A stretch of DNA of 64,000 nucleotides from Providencia rettgeri (GCF_013702265.1 NZ_CP059348.1:2356001-2420000); one strand, 5' to 3'; shown: positions 8,142 to 15,954, counted from the stretch's first letter. Program-made: numbers and translations. Notes: generated by a model not told the origin, from the sequence alone.

Positions 8142-9599
8142 CTAATGGGCTTCGTTCTTAACCCACTGCTCAACTGACTCTTTTTCCCAAATTCCTTCAT
8201 TGAGCTGTTTTTTCAGCTCTGGATGTTCATTAATATCAAATGTTGGAATTTTTCCAGCGCCTAATTGCTGGTTGTAATCTTTCGCGAGTTTGAATGCCAC
8301 ACCGGACAACAAGAGGATGGCAATCAAGTTGGTAATTGCCATTAATCCCATCGAAACATCTGCAAGCTTCCAAATCAGTGGCATTTCACCGAGTGCCCCG
8401 AACATCACCATCCCCAATGTTGCTAAGCGGAAAATAAACAGCCCGGCTGTATGGTTATTTTCCAAGAAAATCATATTGCTTTCTGCATAAGCATAGTTGG
8501 CAATGATTGATGTAAAGGCAAAGAAGAAAATTGCAATCGCAACGAAGATACTCCCCCAACTGCCCACCGCAGAAGATAAAGCTAGCTGAGTCAGCTCAAT
8601 ACCATTGATTTTACCCACTGGACCATCTAACACGCCAGAAGCCAAAATAATAATGGCTGTAGCGCTACAGATCACAATGGTATCCATGAATACACCCAAC
8701 ATTTGCACGTAGCCTTGGGAAGCTGGATGCGGTGGATAAGGTGACGCAGACGCCGCGGCATTTGGTGCAGAACCCATTCCGGCTTCATTCGAGAATAATC
8801 CGCGCTGAATGCCTTGCGTCATCGCTTGAGCGATACCATAACCAATAGCGCCGCCTGCGGCTTCCTGTAAACCAAAGGCGCTACGGAAAATCAGCATAAA
8901 GACATCAGGTAAACGCTCAATATTTTGACCAACTACCCAGAAAGCCAGCACTAAATAAGCAACAGCCATAATTGGCACAACAAATTCGGCAACTTTAGCA
9001 ATTGATCTTAATCCACCAAAAATAATGATGCCACTGAGGATCACTAAGGCGATTCCAACATAGAGTGGGTTAAAATCAAATGCCACAGCAGTTGCTTGTG
9101 CAATGGAGTTCGCTTGAACTGCATTAAAAACCAAACCAAATGCAATAATTAAAAAGATAGAGAACAGTACACCCATCCAGCGTTGTTTTAAGCCTTTCTC
9201 CATATAATAAGAAGGCCCGCCGCGATAGTTACCTTGGTCATCTTTGGTTTTATAAAGCTGCGCTAATGTGCATTCAACAAATGACGTTGCCATTCCTAGT
9301 AATGCAACGACCCACATCCAGAATATAGCGCCAGGGCCGCCCGCCGTAATCGCGATAGCAACACCCGTTAGATTTCCAGTACCGACTCGAGCCGCTAGGC
9401 TGGTACATAATGCTTGGAATGAAGAAATACCTGAACTGTCCGATTGAGTGCTATTTTTCAGTACTCCGAACATGTGACCAAAATGCCTGAACTGAATAAA
9501 TTTAGATCGTATTGTAAAATATAAACCGGCTCCCAGTAATAAATAAATTAATAACGAGCCCCAAATAAGATTGCTGATTGAGTTTATAAATTCTATCAA
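8142..9599 (-). CDS. Sodium:alanine/glycine symporter (AGCS family)
   Basis: This inner-membrane symporter of the alanine or glycine:cation family imports small neutral amino acids with sodium. The 485-residue protein carries the family signatures: SSFQALCTSLAARVGTGNLTG near residue 58, GGPGAIFWMWVVALLGMATSF, and GLFSNEAGMGSAPNAAA near residue 270. The C-terminal tail after the last helix is hydrophilic. The length matches YaaJ/AlsT-type members. The gene stands alone with its own terminator. A palindrome CATGATG-GTT-CATCATG lies about 100 bp upstream of its start. The exact substrate is not shown by the sequence. Confidence 0.92.
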   Translation of the reverse strand: MIEFINSISNLIWGSLLIYLLLGAGLYFTIRSKFIQFRHFGHMFGVLKNSTQSDSSGISSFQALCTSLAARVGTGNLTGVAIAITAGGPGAIFWMWVVALLGMATSFVECTLAQLYKTKDDQGNYRGGPSYYMEKGLKQRWMGVLFSIFLIIAFGLVFNAVQANSIAQATAVAFDFNPLYVGIALVILSGIIIFGGLRSIAKVAEFVVPIMAVAYLVLAFWVVGQNIERLPDVFMLIFRSAFGLQEAAGGAIGYGIAQAMTQGIQRGLFSNEAGMGSAPNAAASASPYPPHPASQGYVQMLGVFMDTIVICSATAIIILASGVLDGPVGKINGIELTQLALSSAVGSWGSIFVAIAIFFFAFTSIIANYAYAESNMIFLENNHTAGLFIFRLATLGMVMFGALGEMPLIWKLADVSMGLMAITNLIAILLLSGVAFKLAKDYNQQLGAGKIPTFDINEHPELKKQLNEGIWEKESVEQWVKNEAH

Positions 9600-10261
9600 A
9601 TTATGCTCCTTTTATTATATCCACTAATAGAGGTATTAGTTGGTGAGTTATTTAGCTCCATATTATTTAAGTAATTAAAAACATAAAAATAAAAACCATG
9701 ATGGTTCATCATGAATAATCAATGTTATTAAACAAGACCCATGAATTATATTTTTTTTACTTTCTCTGTAAATTTTTTTCTGGCTATCAGCCTATTTAAT
9801 ACTTAAGACAGCGAGCAATCATGTAAATCAGAATAAAAAAATGAAATTAAATAACAGTTAAAACAAAGTGATACGACTTTATTGACTACTTTAAGAACAA
9901 CCTCAATCAATTGATTAAAAACATGCCAATTTTTAACCAGAATTTACAGTTATAAGTAAAAAAACATTAAATTTAATTAACTGAAAGCGTATTTAATTAA
10001 AATGATATTTCCGTACTTTTTAAATTGAATAACTAATTGATGGCTTTTAATTATTACTCTTTTGAATAACCATTGAAGATAAATATTAAATATAGTTTGA
10101 TACGTCTTTATTGAATTATATTTACGTATTTTAAATCTACCGATTAAACCTATTTCAGATCAAAATAATCATTTTGCAATCATCATAATAAGATTATTGC
10201 TAATGTTTTATGATACCAATACACTTATCGCTAATTTGCTTTCTACATCAAAGGGTAATAT
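9600..10261. other. 660-bp AT-rich divergent spacer
   Basis: No ORF with a ribosome site was found here. The spacer holds the palindrome at 9697-9713 and a 17-bp sequence TGATACGACTTTATTGA at 9869-9885 repeated with one change at 10098-10114. The rest is near-homopolymeric AT-rich DNA. It marks the left edge of the accessory stretch. Confidence 0.5.
9697..9713. promoter_or_regulatory. Palindrome upstream of AGCS symporter
   Basis: CATGATG-GTT-CATCATG, perfect 7-bp arms, lies 98 bp upstream of the symporter start. The same half-sites occur in the opposite order upstream of pagP at 1161-1179. It is a candidate operator with no known binder. Confidence 0.4.
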
Positions 10262-10510
10262 ATGGAAATCCACATCAAAGTTTCTGACGATTTAGTCTCA
10301 ACGCTCTCTGAAAAATCCTATGACGCGTTCACTGCTGAATTGCACGCCAGAGTTTTAGAAGTATACCCAGGTAGTAACCTTTTCATTACACATGACAGTG
10401 GTGCAACCACCTTCAATACCAAAGGCTTCCATGATGATAAAGAAGCGCATATCGTTCTTCATGAACTGGTTGAAGATGTTTTCCATCATGGTCACTGGTT
10501 AAAAGCATAA
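10262..10510 (+). CDS. DinI-like small protein
   Basis: This 82-residue acidic, His-rich protein resembles the DinI family: an N-terminal beta strand (MEIHIKVS), a helix (YDAFTAELHARVLEVYPGSN), a beta segment, and a C-terminal helix with the pattern DKEAHIVLHELVEDVFHHGHWL, which mirrors the DKxxIxxILxExxExxDxWF end of DinI. DinI stabilises RecA filaments in the SOS response. Unlike E. coli dinI, no LexA box (CTGT-N8-ACAG) is visible upstream, so this member may not be SOS-controlled. A good ribosome site AAGGG precedes the ATG. The family call rests on pattern, not on full-length identity. Confidence 0.65.
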   Translation: MEIHIKVSDDLVSTLSEKSYDAFTAELHARVLEVYPGSNLFITHDSGATTFNTKGFHDDKEAHIVLHELVEDVFHHGHWLKA

Positions 10511-10525
10511 TACTCTAGCCCTATT

Positions 10526-10558
10526 TTCCAGCCTCTCGCGATAACCGCTAGGCTGGAA
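10526..10558 (+). terminator. Hairpin after DinI-like gene, no U tract
   Basis: TTCCAGCC (10526-10533) pairs with GGCTGGAA (10551-10558) across a 17-base loop, 15 bases after the stop codon. It lacks a T run, so termination may be weak or the hairpin may only protect the mRNA end. Confidence 0.4.
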
Positions 10559-10657
10559 CTCATCGCTCTCACCCTTCTCCCTATTTCAAACCCTGATCAA
10601 GATCATAGTTAATGATGATGTTAGTCAACTTTGTATAAAAGTCCTTTTCTTTTAAGC

Positions 10658-10742
10658 GTTATATGATAATGTATATAACGAATTTTCATTTACATTGCTT
10701 TTGCTAATTTATAGCAGCCAGTATCTATTACTGGCTTTTTTT
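10658..10742 (+). ncRNA. Candidate RyhB-like small RNA with Fur-box-like promoter
   Basis: A strong intrinsic terminator (GCCAGTA-TCTAT-TACTGGC, then TTTTTTTAT at 10735-10743) has no upstream gene in its own direction except the DinI-like gene 210 bp away, which has its own hairpin. Just before it lie a second small hairpin (TGCTA / TAGCA) and ACATTGCTT at 10692-10700, the sequence of the conserved target-pairing core of RyhB. At 10658-10679 the inverted repeat GTTATAT-N8-ATATAAC includes TGATAAT and matches the Fur consensus at about 11 of 19 positions, overlapping a possible -10 (GATAAT, 10665-10670). The RNA would be about 60-65 nt, shorter than E. coli RyhB (90 nt). This is a proposal from pattern only. 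Confidence 0.35.
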
Positions 10743-10808
10743 ATAGGGAAAATTTAGGCGAACGCCTGAATTGAGTTCTCAGATATTCCGTCAATCTCGC
10801 AGAGAAAA

Positions 10809-11186
10809 CTACTGCGATTTTTCACATAATGACACAATGGCAGTGCGTAGTTCCGGTGTATCACTAGTAATCAATTGATGATGCTCAGAGAATTTTCCAC
10901 CTTGTACACTGACGCTAGCAACAAACGGTAATTTATCACTTTGCTCACTGGTTTGATAAAAACCACAGACTCGGTAACTTTCACCTTCTTTGAATTCGCT
11001 TTTCAGAACAATTTTGACATCATCAAAAGTCAAAGGGCTTCCTGAACTTAACTTGTTCTCGATAAGCTTTTCAGCTTGCTTGGTGACATCGCTATCACCG
11101 ATTGTTGTATAAAACTGATAAGCAAATACGCCTAACGCCAATAAAATCACTATCAGTAGCTTGCTTTTTATACGTTTCAATCTCAA
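10809..11186 (-). CDS. Small membrane-anchored periplasmic protein, unknown function
   Basis: I do not recognise this 125-residue protein. It has a basic N-terminus (MRLKRIKSKLL), one membrane segment at about residues 9-24 that may act as an uncleaved anchor, and a soluble domain of about 95 residues with two cysteines (YRVCGFYQ, and LCEKSQ at the end) that could form a disulfide. The arrangement of a helix, a strand block, Y-x-CG and a terminal Cys resembles the lipoprotein at 15394-15789, so the two may be distant relatives. It is a single gene transcribed toward the candidate sRNA. Confidence 0.7.
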   Translation of the reverse strand: MRLKRIKSKLLIVILLALGVFAYQFYTTIGDSDVTKQAEKLIENKLSSGSPLTFDDVKIVLKSEFKEGESYRVCGFYQTSEQSDKLPFVASVSVQGGKFSEHHQLITSDTPELRTAIVSLCEKSQ

Positions 11187-11518
11187 ATCCTTCTCATACT
11201 ACACTTATGGGCTTATCGATTATGTTAACACCTTTACCCTGTCAATAATAAGTATCTCGATATTCATGCCGCACAAAAAGCTCCATCTAATTGACAAAAT
11301 AAAAATGAATTTGTTTTACATTTAAAATTTTATGATTTATATAATATTGACTCTCAGCCTTTATAATACGACCACAATTTATTTAACAAATATTTATCAA
11401 TGTGAGGAAATAATGAATAACTGTGTTTGAAATATGAAACCCTCCTATATTTAGGTAAATCAGATTGAAATAAAAAACCACAATGACAAACTGATAATAA
11501 ATAAAGAGGAGAATCAAA
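11187..11518 (+). promoter_or_regulatory. 332-bp leader region with five-codon ORF
   Basis: Upstream of the secreted protein gene a mini-ORF of five codons (MNNCV, 11413-11430) follows a strong ribosome site TGAGGAAATA at 11403-11412. Ten bases after its stop lies CCCTCCT (11440-11446), which could pair with the GAGG of the mini-ORF site or with the AGGAG (11507-11511) of the main gene. That is the layout of a translation-coupled or attenuation-type leader. The rest of the spacer is AT-rich. Confidence 0.4.
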
Positions 11519-11866
11519 ATGAAAAATTTAAAATCACTTATTTTAATCGGTAGTTTATTAGCGGTGAGTTTCTCTACATTTGCTTATCATGGTAATGGTT
11601 ATCACCGAAATGGCAATGGAAGTTGGTGTAATGGATCTAACCAAGCTCAGTATGATAGACCATGCGATGGTAACTACCGTGGGCAATACATGGGGCGCCA
11701 TCAAGGCATGATGCAATACTCCACAGCTGTACAAACCACTCAACCAGAAGAGGCGTTAAAGAAAATTACAGCGGAAGTGCCAAAAGGTGAGAATAACAAA
11801 AAATACATGGTGAAAGTGGCAGTGGTTGAAATCTCACCAAGCTTAGCCACACAGGAAGTCCAATAA
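11519..11866 (+). CDS. Small secreted Gly/Asn/His-rich protein, unknown function
   Basis: I do not recognise this gene. The 115-residue product has a clear Sec signal peptide (KNLKSLILIGSLLAVSFSTFA, cleavage about residue 22). A mature N-terminal part rich in Gly, Asn, His, Tyr, Arg and Gln with two cysteines follows (about residues 23-65). The C-terminal part is charged with a short strand pattern (KYMVKVAVVEIS). The His/Cys content could bind metal, but no known site is present. The ribosome site AGAGGAG is excellent. The upstream leader with a five-codon ORF suggests controlled translation. A hairpin follows the gene. Confidence 0.75.
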   Translation: MKNLKSLILIGSLLAVSFSTFAYHGNGYHRNGNGSWCNGSNQAQYDRPCDGNYRGQYMGRHQGMMQYSTAVQTTQPEEALKKITAEVPKGENNKKYMVKVAVVEISPSLATQEVQ

Positions 11867-11883
11867 ATTTTACTCTGTATAAC

Positions 11884-11918
11884 AATAGCCAGTAATATCT
11901 TTAATAATGCTGGCTATT
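11884..11918. terminator. Hairpin between converging genes
   Basis: Perfect 9-bp arms AATAGCCAG and CTGGCTATT lie between the secreted protein gene and the DUF1543 gene. There is no strong T run on either side, so termination strength is uncertain. Confidence 0.5.
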
Positions 11919-11934
11919 ACATATTAACTAAAAG

Positions 11935-12444
11935 TTAGCTATTTATACCTATTGGTAAATATCCTTGCCATAATGCTTGATATTTATTTCCATTCTCATT
12001 TTTGTTTAGGTGAATATAATATTCACCAACTTTTTGCAGTAATAAACAATCATCGACATCTTTTAAATTATCTTTATGCTGTTGCTGGCTATTAACTAAA
12101 AGTTGGCTAATTGCTTTTTGTTTAGCTTCTTGGGCATTTTTTGCCACAAACAGATCAAACTCATGCAGCTCTGCAAGTGTAGATGAAATATATCCGCCTA
12201 CATTGATAAAATAGAGTTTGTATTCACTGTCTGATGGTTCTTTGCTCAAACTGATGTCGAATCCATCTGCCCAATTGATATCTGCATACCCATTCACATG
12301 GATTTTATCTTTATCCCCAAACCAAGCATCTCGCAATAATGGCCAAGCTTCTTCTGGCGTGTTGACTGCGGCAAACTGCACATCATGTACTTCAATATTG
12401 GATTTTCCGGCATTACCACCAACATAAAACATAAATAGCTTCAT
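11935..12444 (-). CDS. DUF1543 family protein
   Basis: The 169-residue cytoplasmic protein carries the DUF1543 signature: MKLFMFYVGGNAGKSNIEVH at the N-terminus, then DVQFA, a WPLLRDAWFG block, HVNGYADINWADGFDI, and YFINVGGY. The family is known from enteric bacteria and Neisseria and has no assigned function. The protein shows two related halves: F-x2-x-VGG-Y/N appears at residues 5-10 and again near 96-101, followed each time by an acidic H/HEFD strand, which suggests an internal duplication. It stands alone and converges on the small secreted protein gene. Confidence 0.85.
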   Translation of the reverse strand: MKLFMFYVGGNAGKSNIEVHDVQFAAVNTPEEAWPLLRDAWFGDKDKIHVNGYADINWADGFDISLSKEPSDSEYKLYFINVGGYISSTLAELHEFDLFVAKNAQEAKQKAISQLLVNSQQQHKDNLKDVDDCLLLQKVGEYYIHLNKNENGNKYQALWQGYLPIGINS

Positions 12445-12721
12445 TATTATCTCTCTGTGATTAGTTATCGTTGTATATTTTAATATATAACCATATCAAT
12501 TCAACGTGCAATAATTAACATTATTGCAAAAAATAACCATTAAACTAAATTGCTATTTAAAATCAAATAATTATATAAATTTAAAAATTAACCCCATCTA
12601 AAACCACTCCTTACAAACATAACAAAATGAATAAAAAATCACTTTAACTATATATTTATTTACAACTGAATTATTTCTAGTAATCTAATCACACAAAATA
12701 AATATATTTCAGGGACTCATT

Positions 12722-13873
12722 ATGGATCGTCGTTCATTTCTAAAATCAAGCTCACTTGTTGCTGGTGGCTTAGCACTAAATTCAGTTTTAAATCAAGCAA
12801 GTGCAAATACTAACGCCCTCGTCAAACCGAATGCTCAACATCCGTTATTACTCAATTTCAATGAGAACTCATTGGGAATGTCACCTAATGCACAAAAAGC
12901 GGTCATCGAAGCCTTACCAGGTTCATTCCGTTATCCTGATGATGCGCGCTCCGAGCTTATCGGCAATATTGGTACACTGCATAGCCTAGACAGCAAGAAT
13001 GTGACCCTCGGAAATGGTTCGTCAGAAACCATTCAGGCGGCTGTCGCCATGCTCGCAAATAAGGCAAGAAAAGAAGGCATAAAAATTCAGCTTGTTACCC
13101 CAGATCCTACATTTAACTATGCTGAACTCTATGCACTCCCACTCGGTGTAGAAATTACTAAAGTTCCATTAAAATCAGATTTGAGTTTTGACCTGAAAAA
13201 AATGGAGCAAATCGCCAATGATTTCGACGGTTTATCCATTATCTATATCTGTAATCCAAATAACCCAACGGCAATGATAACGCCACATACTCCGCTCGAT
13301 AGCTGGATGAAAAAAGTTTCAGACAAACAGTTTTTTATTGTTGATGAAGCCTACGCCGAGTTTGTTGAAGATCCACAATTTGTGAGCGCAATCGAATTAG
13401 TCAAAGCAGGACAAAAAAACCTGATCGTGACACGGACTTTCTCGAAGATTTACGCATTAGCAGGCTTGCGAGTGGGATACGGTATTGCTACCCCAGAAAT
13501 CATTGAAGCAGTCGATGAGTTTATCTCGATTGATAACACCAATACTGCGGGTGCAGTCGCTGCCATTGCTTCATTAAAAGATAAAAAATTCTTAGAATAT
13601 AGCCTTAAATCTAACAATCTTTCGCGTAAAATCGTTGAAACTGCGCTCAATGAATTAGGCTTAGAATATGCGCCATCACAAGCTAACTTTATTTTCCACA
13701 AAGTAAAAGGCGATGTGAAAACCTATAAACAGCGCATGAAAGAGGCCAATATTATGGTTGGCAGAGAGTTTCCACCTGTTATGGGCTGGAACCGTTTAAC
13801 CTTAGGTACCCCACAAGAAATGGAACAGTTCGTTGCGGTACTTAAAGAATTTCGTCAAAAAGGTTGGGTGTAA
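12722..13873 (+). CDS. Tat-signal PLP-dependent aminotransferase (HisC-like fold type I)
   Basis: The protein begins MDRRSFLKSSSLVAGGLALN, a twin-arginine signal (RRSFLK plus a mild hydrophobic stretch, likely cleavage after ASA near residue 28), followed by a class I/II aminotransferase of about 355 residues. The PLP-site features are present: CNPNNPT near residue 177, DEAYAEF near 208, the Schiff-base lysine in TRTFSKIYALAGLRVGYG near 242, and the carboxylate-binding arginine in NRLTLGT near 360. Closest in pattern are histidinol-phosphate aminotransferases, but it is not beside his genes and is predicted to act in the periplasm. The ribosome site AGGGA is good. The substrate is unknown. 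Confidence 0.88.
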   Translation: MDRRSFLKSSSLVAGGLALNSVLNQASANTNALVKPNAQHPLLLNFNENSLGMSPNAQKAVIEALPGSFRYPDDARSELIGNIGTLHSLDSKNVTLGNGSSETIQAAVAMLANKARKEGIKIQLVTPDPTFNYAELYALPLGVEITKVPLKSDLSFDLKKMEQIANDFDGLSIIYICNPNNPTAMITPHTPLDSWMKKVSDKQFFIVDEAYAEFVEDPQFVSAIELVKAGQKNLIVTRTFSKIYALAGLRVGYGIATPEIIEAVDEFISIDNTNTAGAVAAIASLKDKKFLEYSLKSNNLSRKIVETALNELGLEYAPSQANFIFHKVKGDVKTYKQRMKEANIMVGREFPPVMGWNRLTLGTPQEMEQFVAVLKEFRQKGWV

Positions 13874-13895
13874 GTAAAAACTCCCTTCTTTACCA

Positions 13896-13932
13896 AGCAT
13901 CTTCTACCATTCTCTATAAAGTAGAAGATGCT
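13896..13932. terminator. Perfect 12-bp hairpin between converging genes
   Basis: AGCATCTTCTAC (13896-13907) pairs exactly with GTAGAAGATGCT (13921-13932). It lies between the aminotransferase and the DUF486 gene. Neither side has a T run of four or more directly after the stem, so it is either a weak terminator or a mutual 3'-end protector. Confidence 0.5.
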
Positions 13933-13937
13933 GATAA

Positions 13938-14282
13938 CTAAAAAGGGCCTTTAAAAATAAAAAATGCGCCTGCAAAAATAAGAATAAAGCCAATAATATG
14001 GTTTATTGTAAAGCTCTCACCGAGATAAAGCACTGAGAACCCAACAAATACACATAACGTAATCACTTCCTGCATCGTTTTCAATTCAGCAGCGCTGTAA
14101 TATTGATGCCCTAAGCGATTTGCAGGTACCGCGAAGCAATATTCTACAAATGCAATTAACCAACTAAAGAATATGACAATATATAATGGCTTATTCGTAA
14201 ATTTTAGATGCCCATACCAAGCGAACATCATAAATACATTGGAAATAACCAATAAGATGACAGGATAAAATTTTGCAAGCAT
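13938..14282 (-). CDS. DUF486 (DMT-like) inner-membrane protein
   Basis: The 114-residue protein has four hydrophobic segments and the conserved block EYCFAVPANRLGHQYYSAAE followed by LKTMQEVITLCVF, diagnostic of the DUF486 family of small DMT-type membrane proteins. It ends with the family pattern GAFFIFKGPF. Family size is about 110 residues, so it is complete. No function is established. Four-helix DMT proteins usually work as dimers. It stands alone, facing the aminotransferase gene. Confidence 0.88.
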   Translation of the reverse strand: MLAKFYPVILLVISNVFMMFAWYGHLKFTNKPLYIVIFFSWLIAFVEYCFAVPANRLGHQYYSAAELKTMQEVITLCVFVGFSVLYLGESFTINHIIGFILIFAGAFFIFKGPF

Positions 14283-14509
14283 GATAAGCCAATGGCAAGT
14301 TCAAATATGCATATATTATGCGAATAACTCCCCCTAAGTTCAACCATCTTCCCATACTTGTTCATTATTGCTCTCACGTATAACCAACTAAATAGCTTGC
14401 ATTTTTTCCCAATAGGAGAATAAATTGTACTTACTGGTACATTCTCTTATTTACTTTAATCTCACCGTGACTACAATAAACTCAATTAATGTATTTAGAG
14501 GTACACTTT

Positions 14510-15307
14510 ATGACGGATTTTATCATTGCAAATCAAAAGGCATGGGATCAACAAGCTGCATCTCAACAACCTTGGTCTACTCCGGTTGACAGCCAAACAA
14601 TTGAAGAAGCAAAAAGAGGAAATTGGGAAATTCATCTAACGCCAACCCCATTAAATAAAGCTTGGCTTGGTAACGTAAAAGGGAAAAAAATTCTCTGTTT
14701 AGCTTCTGCCGGTGGACAGCAAGCGCCTGTCCTGGCCGCTGCGGGTGCCATCGTGACAGTATTTGATTTGTCAGAAAAACAGTTAGAACAGGACAGCATG
14801 GTGGCTAAGCGGGATAATTTAACATTGACGACAATTCAAGGAGATATGCGTCATCTCCCTATGTTTGAAGACAATTCATTTGATATTATTTTTCACCCAA
14901 TTTCAAACTTATATATTCCTGATGTTAATCCTGTATGGCAAGAATGCTTTCGGGTACTTAAACCGCAAGGTCGATTGCTCTCAAGTTTTTTTAACCCTGT
15001 CGTATTTGTTGGTGATAGAGAATTTATGGATGATAAAGAAAAAAGTTCTGCTGAAAATACCATTATTCGACCTCGATATACCATGCCATTTTCAGAATTA
15101 GATCATTTATCTCAAGAACAAATGGCGTTAAAACAAGCGAAGCAAGAAGCGTTTGTCTTTGGTCATTCACTGACTGACTTAATTGGTGGGCAAATACAGG
15201 CGGGCTTTAACATTGCAGGTTTTCAAGAAGATTGGCAGCCGAATCCTCGTTTTGTTATCGATAATTTCTTACCGACATTCCTAGCGACACTGGCAATAAA
15301 ACCATAA
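14510..15307 (+). CDS. Class I SAM-dependent methyltransferase
   Basis: The 265-residue cytoplasmic protein has a Rossmann-type methyltransferase core: motif I KILCLASAGGQQAPVLAAAG near residues 60-78, the acidic motif II TVFDLSEKQL, then GDMRHLP and DNSFDIIFHP (motif IV), and the post-motif RVLKPQGRLL. It is of the COG2226/UbiE-like group, whose substrates vary widely. The frame opens at 14489, but ATG 14510 follows TAGAGG by 8 bases and fits the family start. An 8-bp tandem repeat starts right at its stop codon. The substrate cannot be deduced. Confidence 0.85.
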   Translation: MTDFIIANQKAWDQQAASQQPWSTPVDSQTIEEAKRGNWEIHLTPTPLNKAWLGNVKGKKILCLASAGGQQAPVLAAAGAIVTVFDLSEKQLEQDSMVAKRDNLTLTTIQGDMRHLPMFEDNSFDIIFHPISNLYIPDVNPVWQECFRVLKPQGRLLSSFFNPVVFVGDREFMDDKEKSSAENTIIRPRYTMPFSELDHLSQEQMALKQAKQEAFVFGHSLTDLIGGQIQAGFNIAGFQEDWQPNPRFVIDNFLPTFLATLAIKP

Positions 15308-15340
15308 GATCATAAGATCATAAGATCATAAGATCATAAG
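15303..15340. repeat. 8-bp tandem repeat CATAAGAT, 4.75 copies
   Basis: CATAAGAT repeats exactly four times from 15303 to 15334, followed by CATAAG. The array begins at the methyltransferase stop codon, which lies in the first copy, so changes in copy number would not change the protein. Confidence 0.95.
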
Positions 15341-15375
15341 GCAGAGTTGATAATACAAAGACTAGTCTGCCTTTT
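15338..15375. terminator. Terminator-like hairpin after methyltransferase
   Basis: AAGGCAGA (15338-15345) pairs with TCTGCCTT (15366-15373) around a 20-base loop, followed by TT and AATTATT. It lies between converging genes. Confidence 0.55.
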
Positions 15376-15393
15376 AATTATTATGATTTATGA

Positions 15394-15789
15394 CTATCGA
15401 TTGCAATAACGTTCCCAGATCGGGTCAAATTGTTCAACGGGGACAATGTCATCAACTTTTTCAACCAGTGGAATAGATACCACTGTTTTACCATCTTTGT
15501 TTTTATGTAAACGAACAATGAATCGTTTATATCCGTAAGGTAAACCATCTTCAAACCCAAAAACTTCACCACAATAGTAGCCAGTCTCATCGCCCTCTTC
15601 ATTCTGATTCAGGACATGATATTTCACATTTTTGTATGTTGCGGCTGATGGATATACCAGAAAATCTTCAACGGCGCTTTTGACTTTACTCTCCGCGTCC
15701 ATCTCAGTATCTGAAGAAACTTCTGTCATCACACCTGCTATGTAGGAACAGCCAGCAACTAATAATAATACAAGGACTCTTAGTAACAT
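15394..15789 (-). CDS. Small lipoprotein, unknown function
   Basis: The 131-residue product begins MLLRVLVLLLVAGCSYIAG, a lipoprotein signal peptide with lipobox VAGC (Cys14). The residue after the Cys is Ser, which would favour outer-membrane sorting. The mature domain has a helix (ESKVKSAVEDFLVYPSAATY) and strands with two cysteines, GYYCGEVFG and the C-terminal RYCNR, which may pair. The order helix, Y-x-CG, strand, terminal Cys is like the membrane-anchored protein at 10809-11186. I do not recognise a named family. Confidence 0.75.
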   Translation of the reverse strand: MLLRVLVLLLVAGCSYIAGVMTEVSSDTEMDAESKVKSAVEDFLVYPSAATYKNVKYHVLNQNEEGDETGYYCGEVFGFEDGLPYGYKRFIVRLHKNKDGKTVVSIPLVEKVDDIVPVEQFDPIWERYCNR

Positions 15790-15954
15790 TTTTCTCTATA
15801 GAATGGCGAATTAGAACACACTAAGTATTATTATAAATCGTCTAAAAAATAATTCGAGTGCAAATCTAACACAGAAATGTTGTATATGAATTTAAATGCT
15901 AAAAATCGCATTTTTTATTTGGTTTACGCCACGAAGGCGTTAAATTGATAAATT

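Noticed and set aside
10666-10710. Small ORF inside the sRNA candidate (MIMYITNFHLHCFC)
   Set aside because: No ribosome site and it runs through the predicted promoter element.
12722-13873. Annotation as the histidine pathway HisC
   Set aside because: It has a Tat signal and no his genes nearby; the fold is shared by many aminotransferases.
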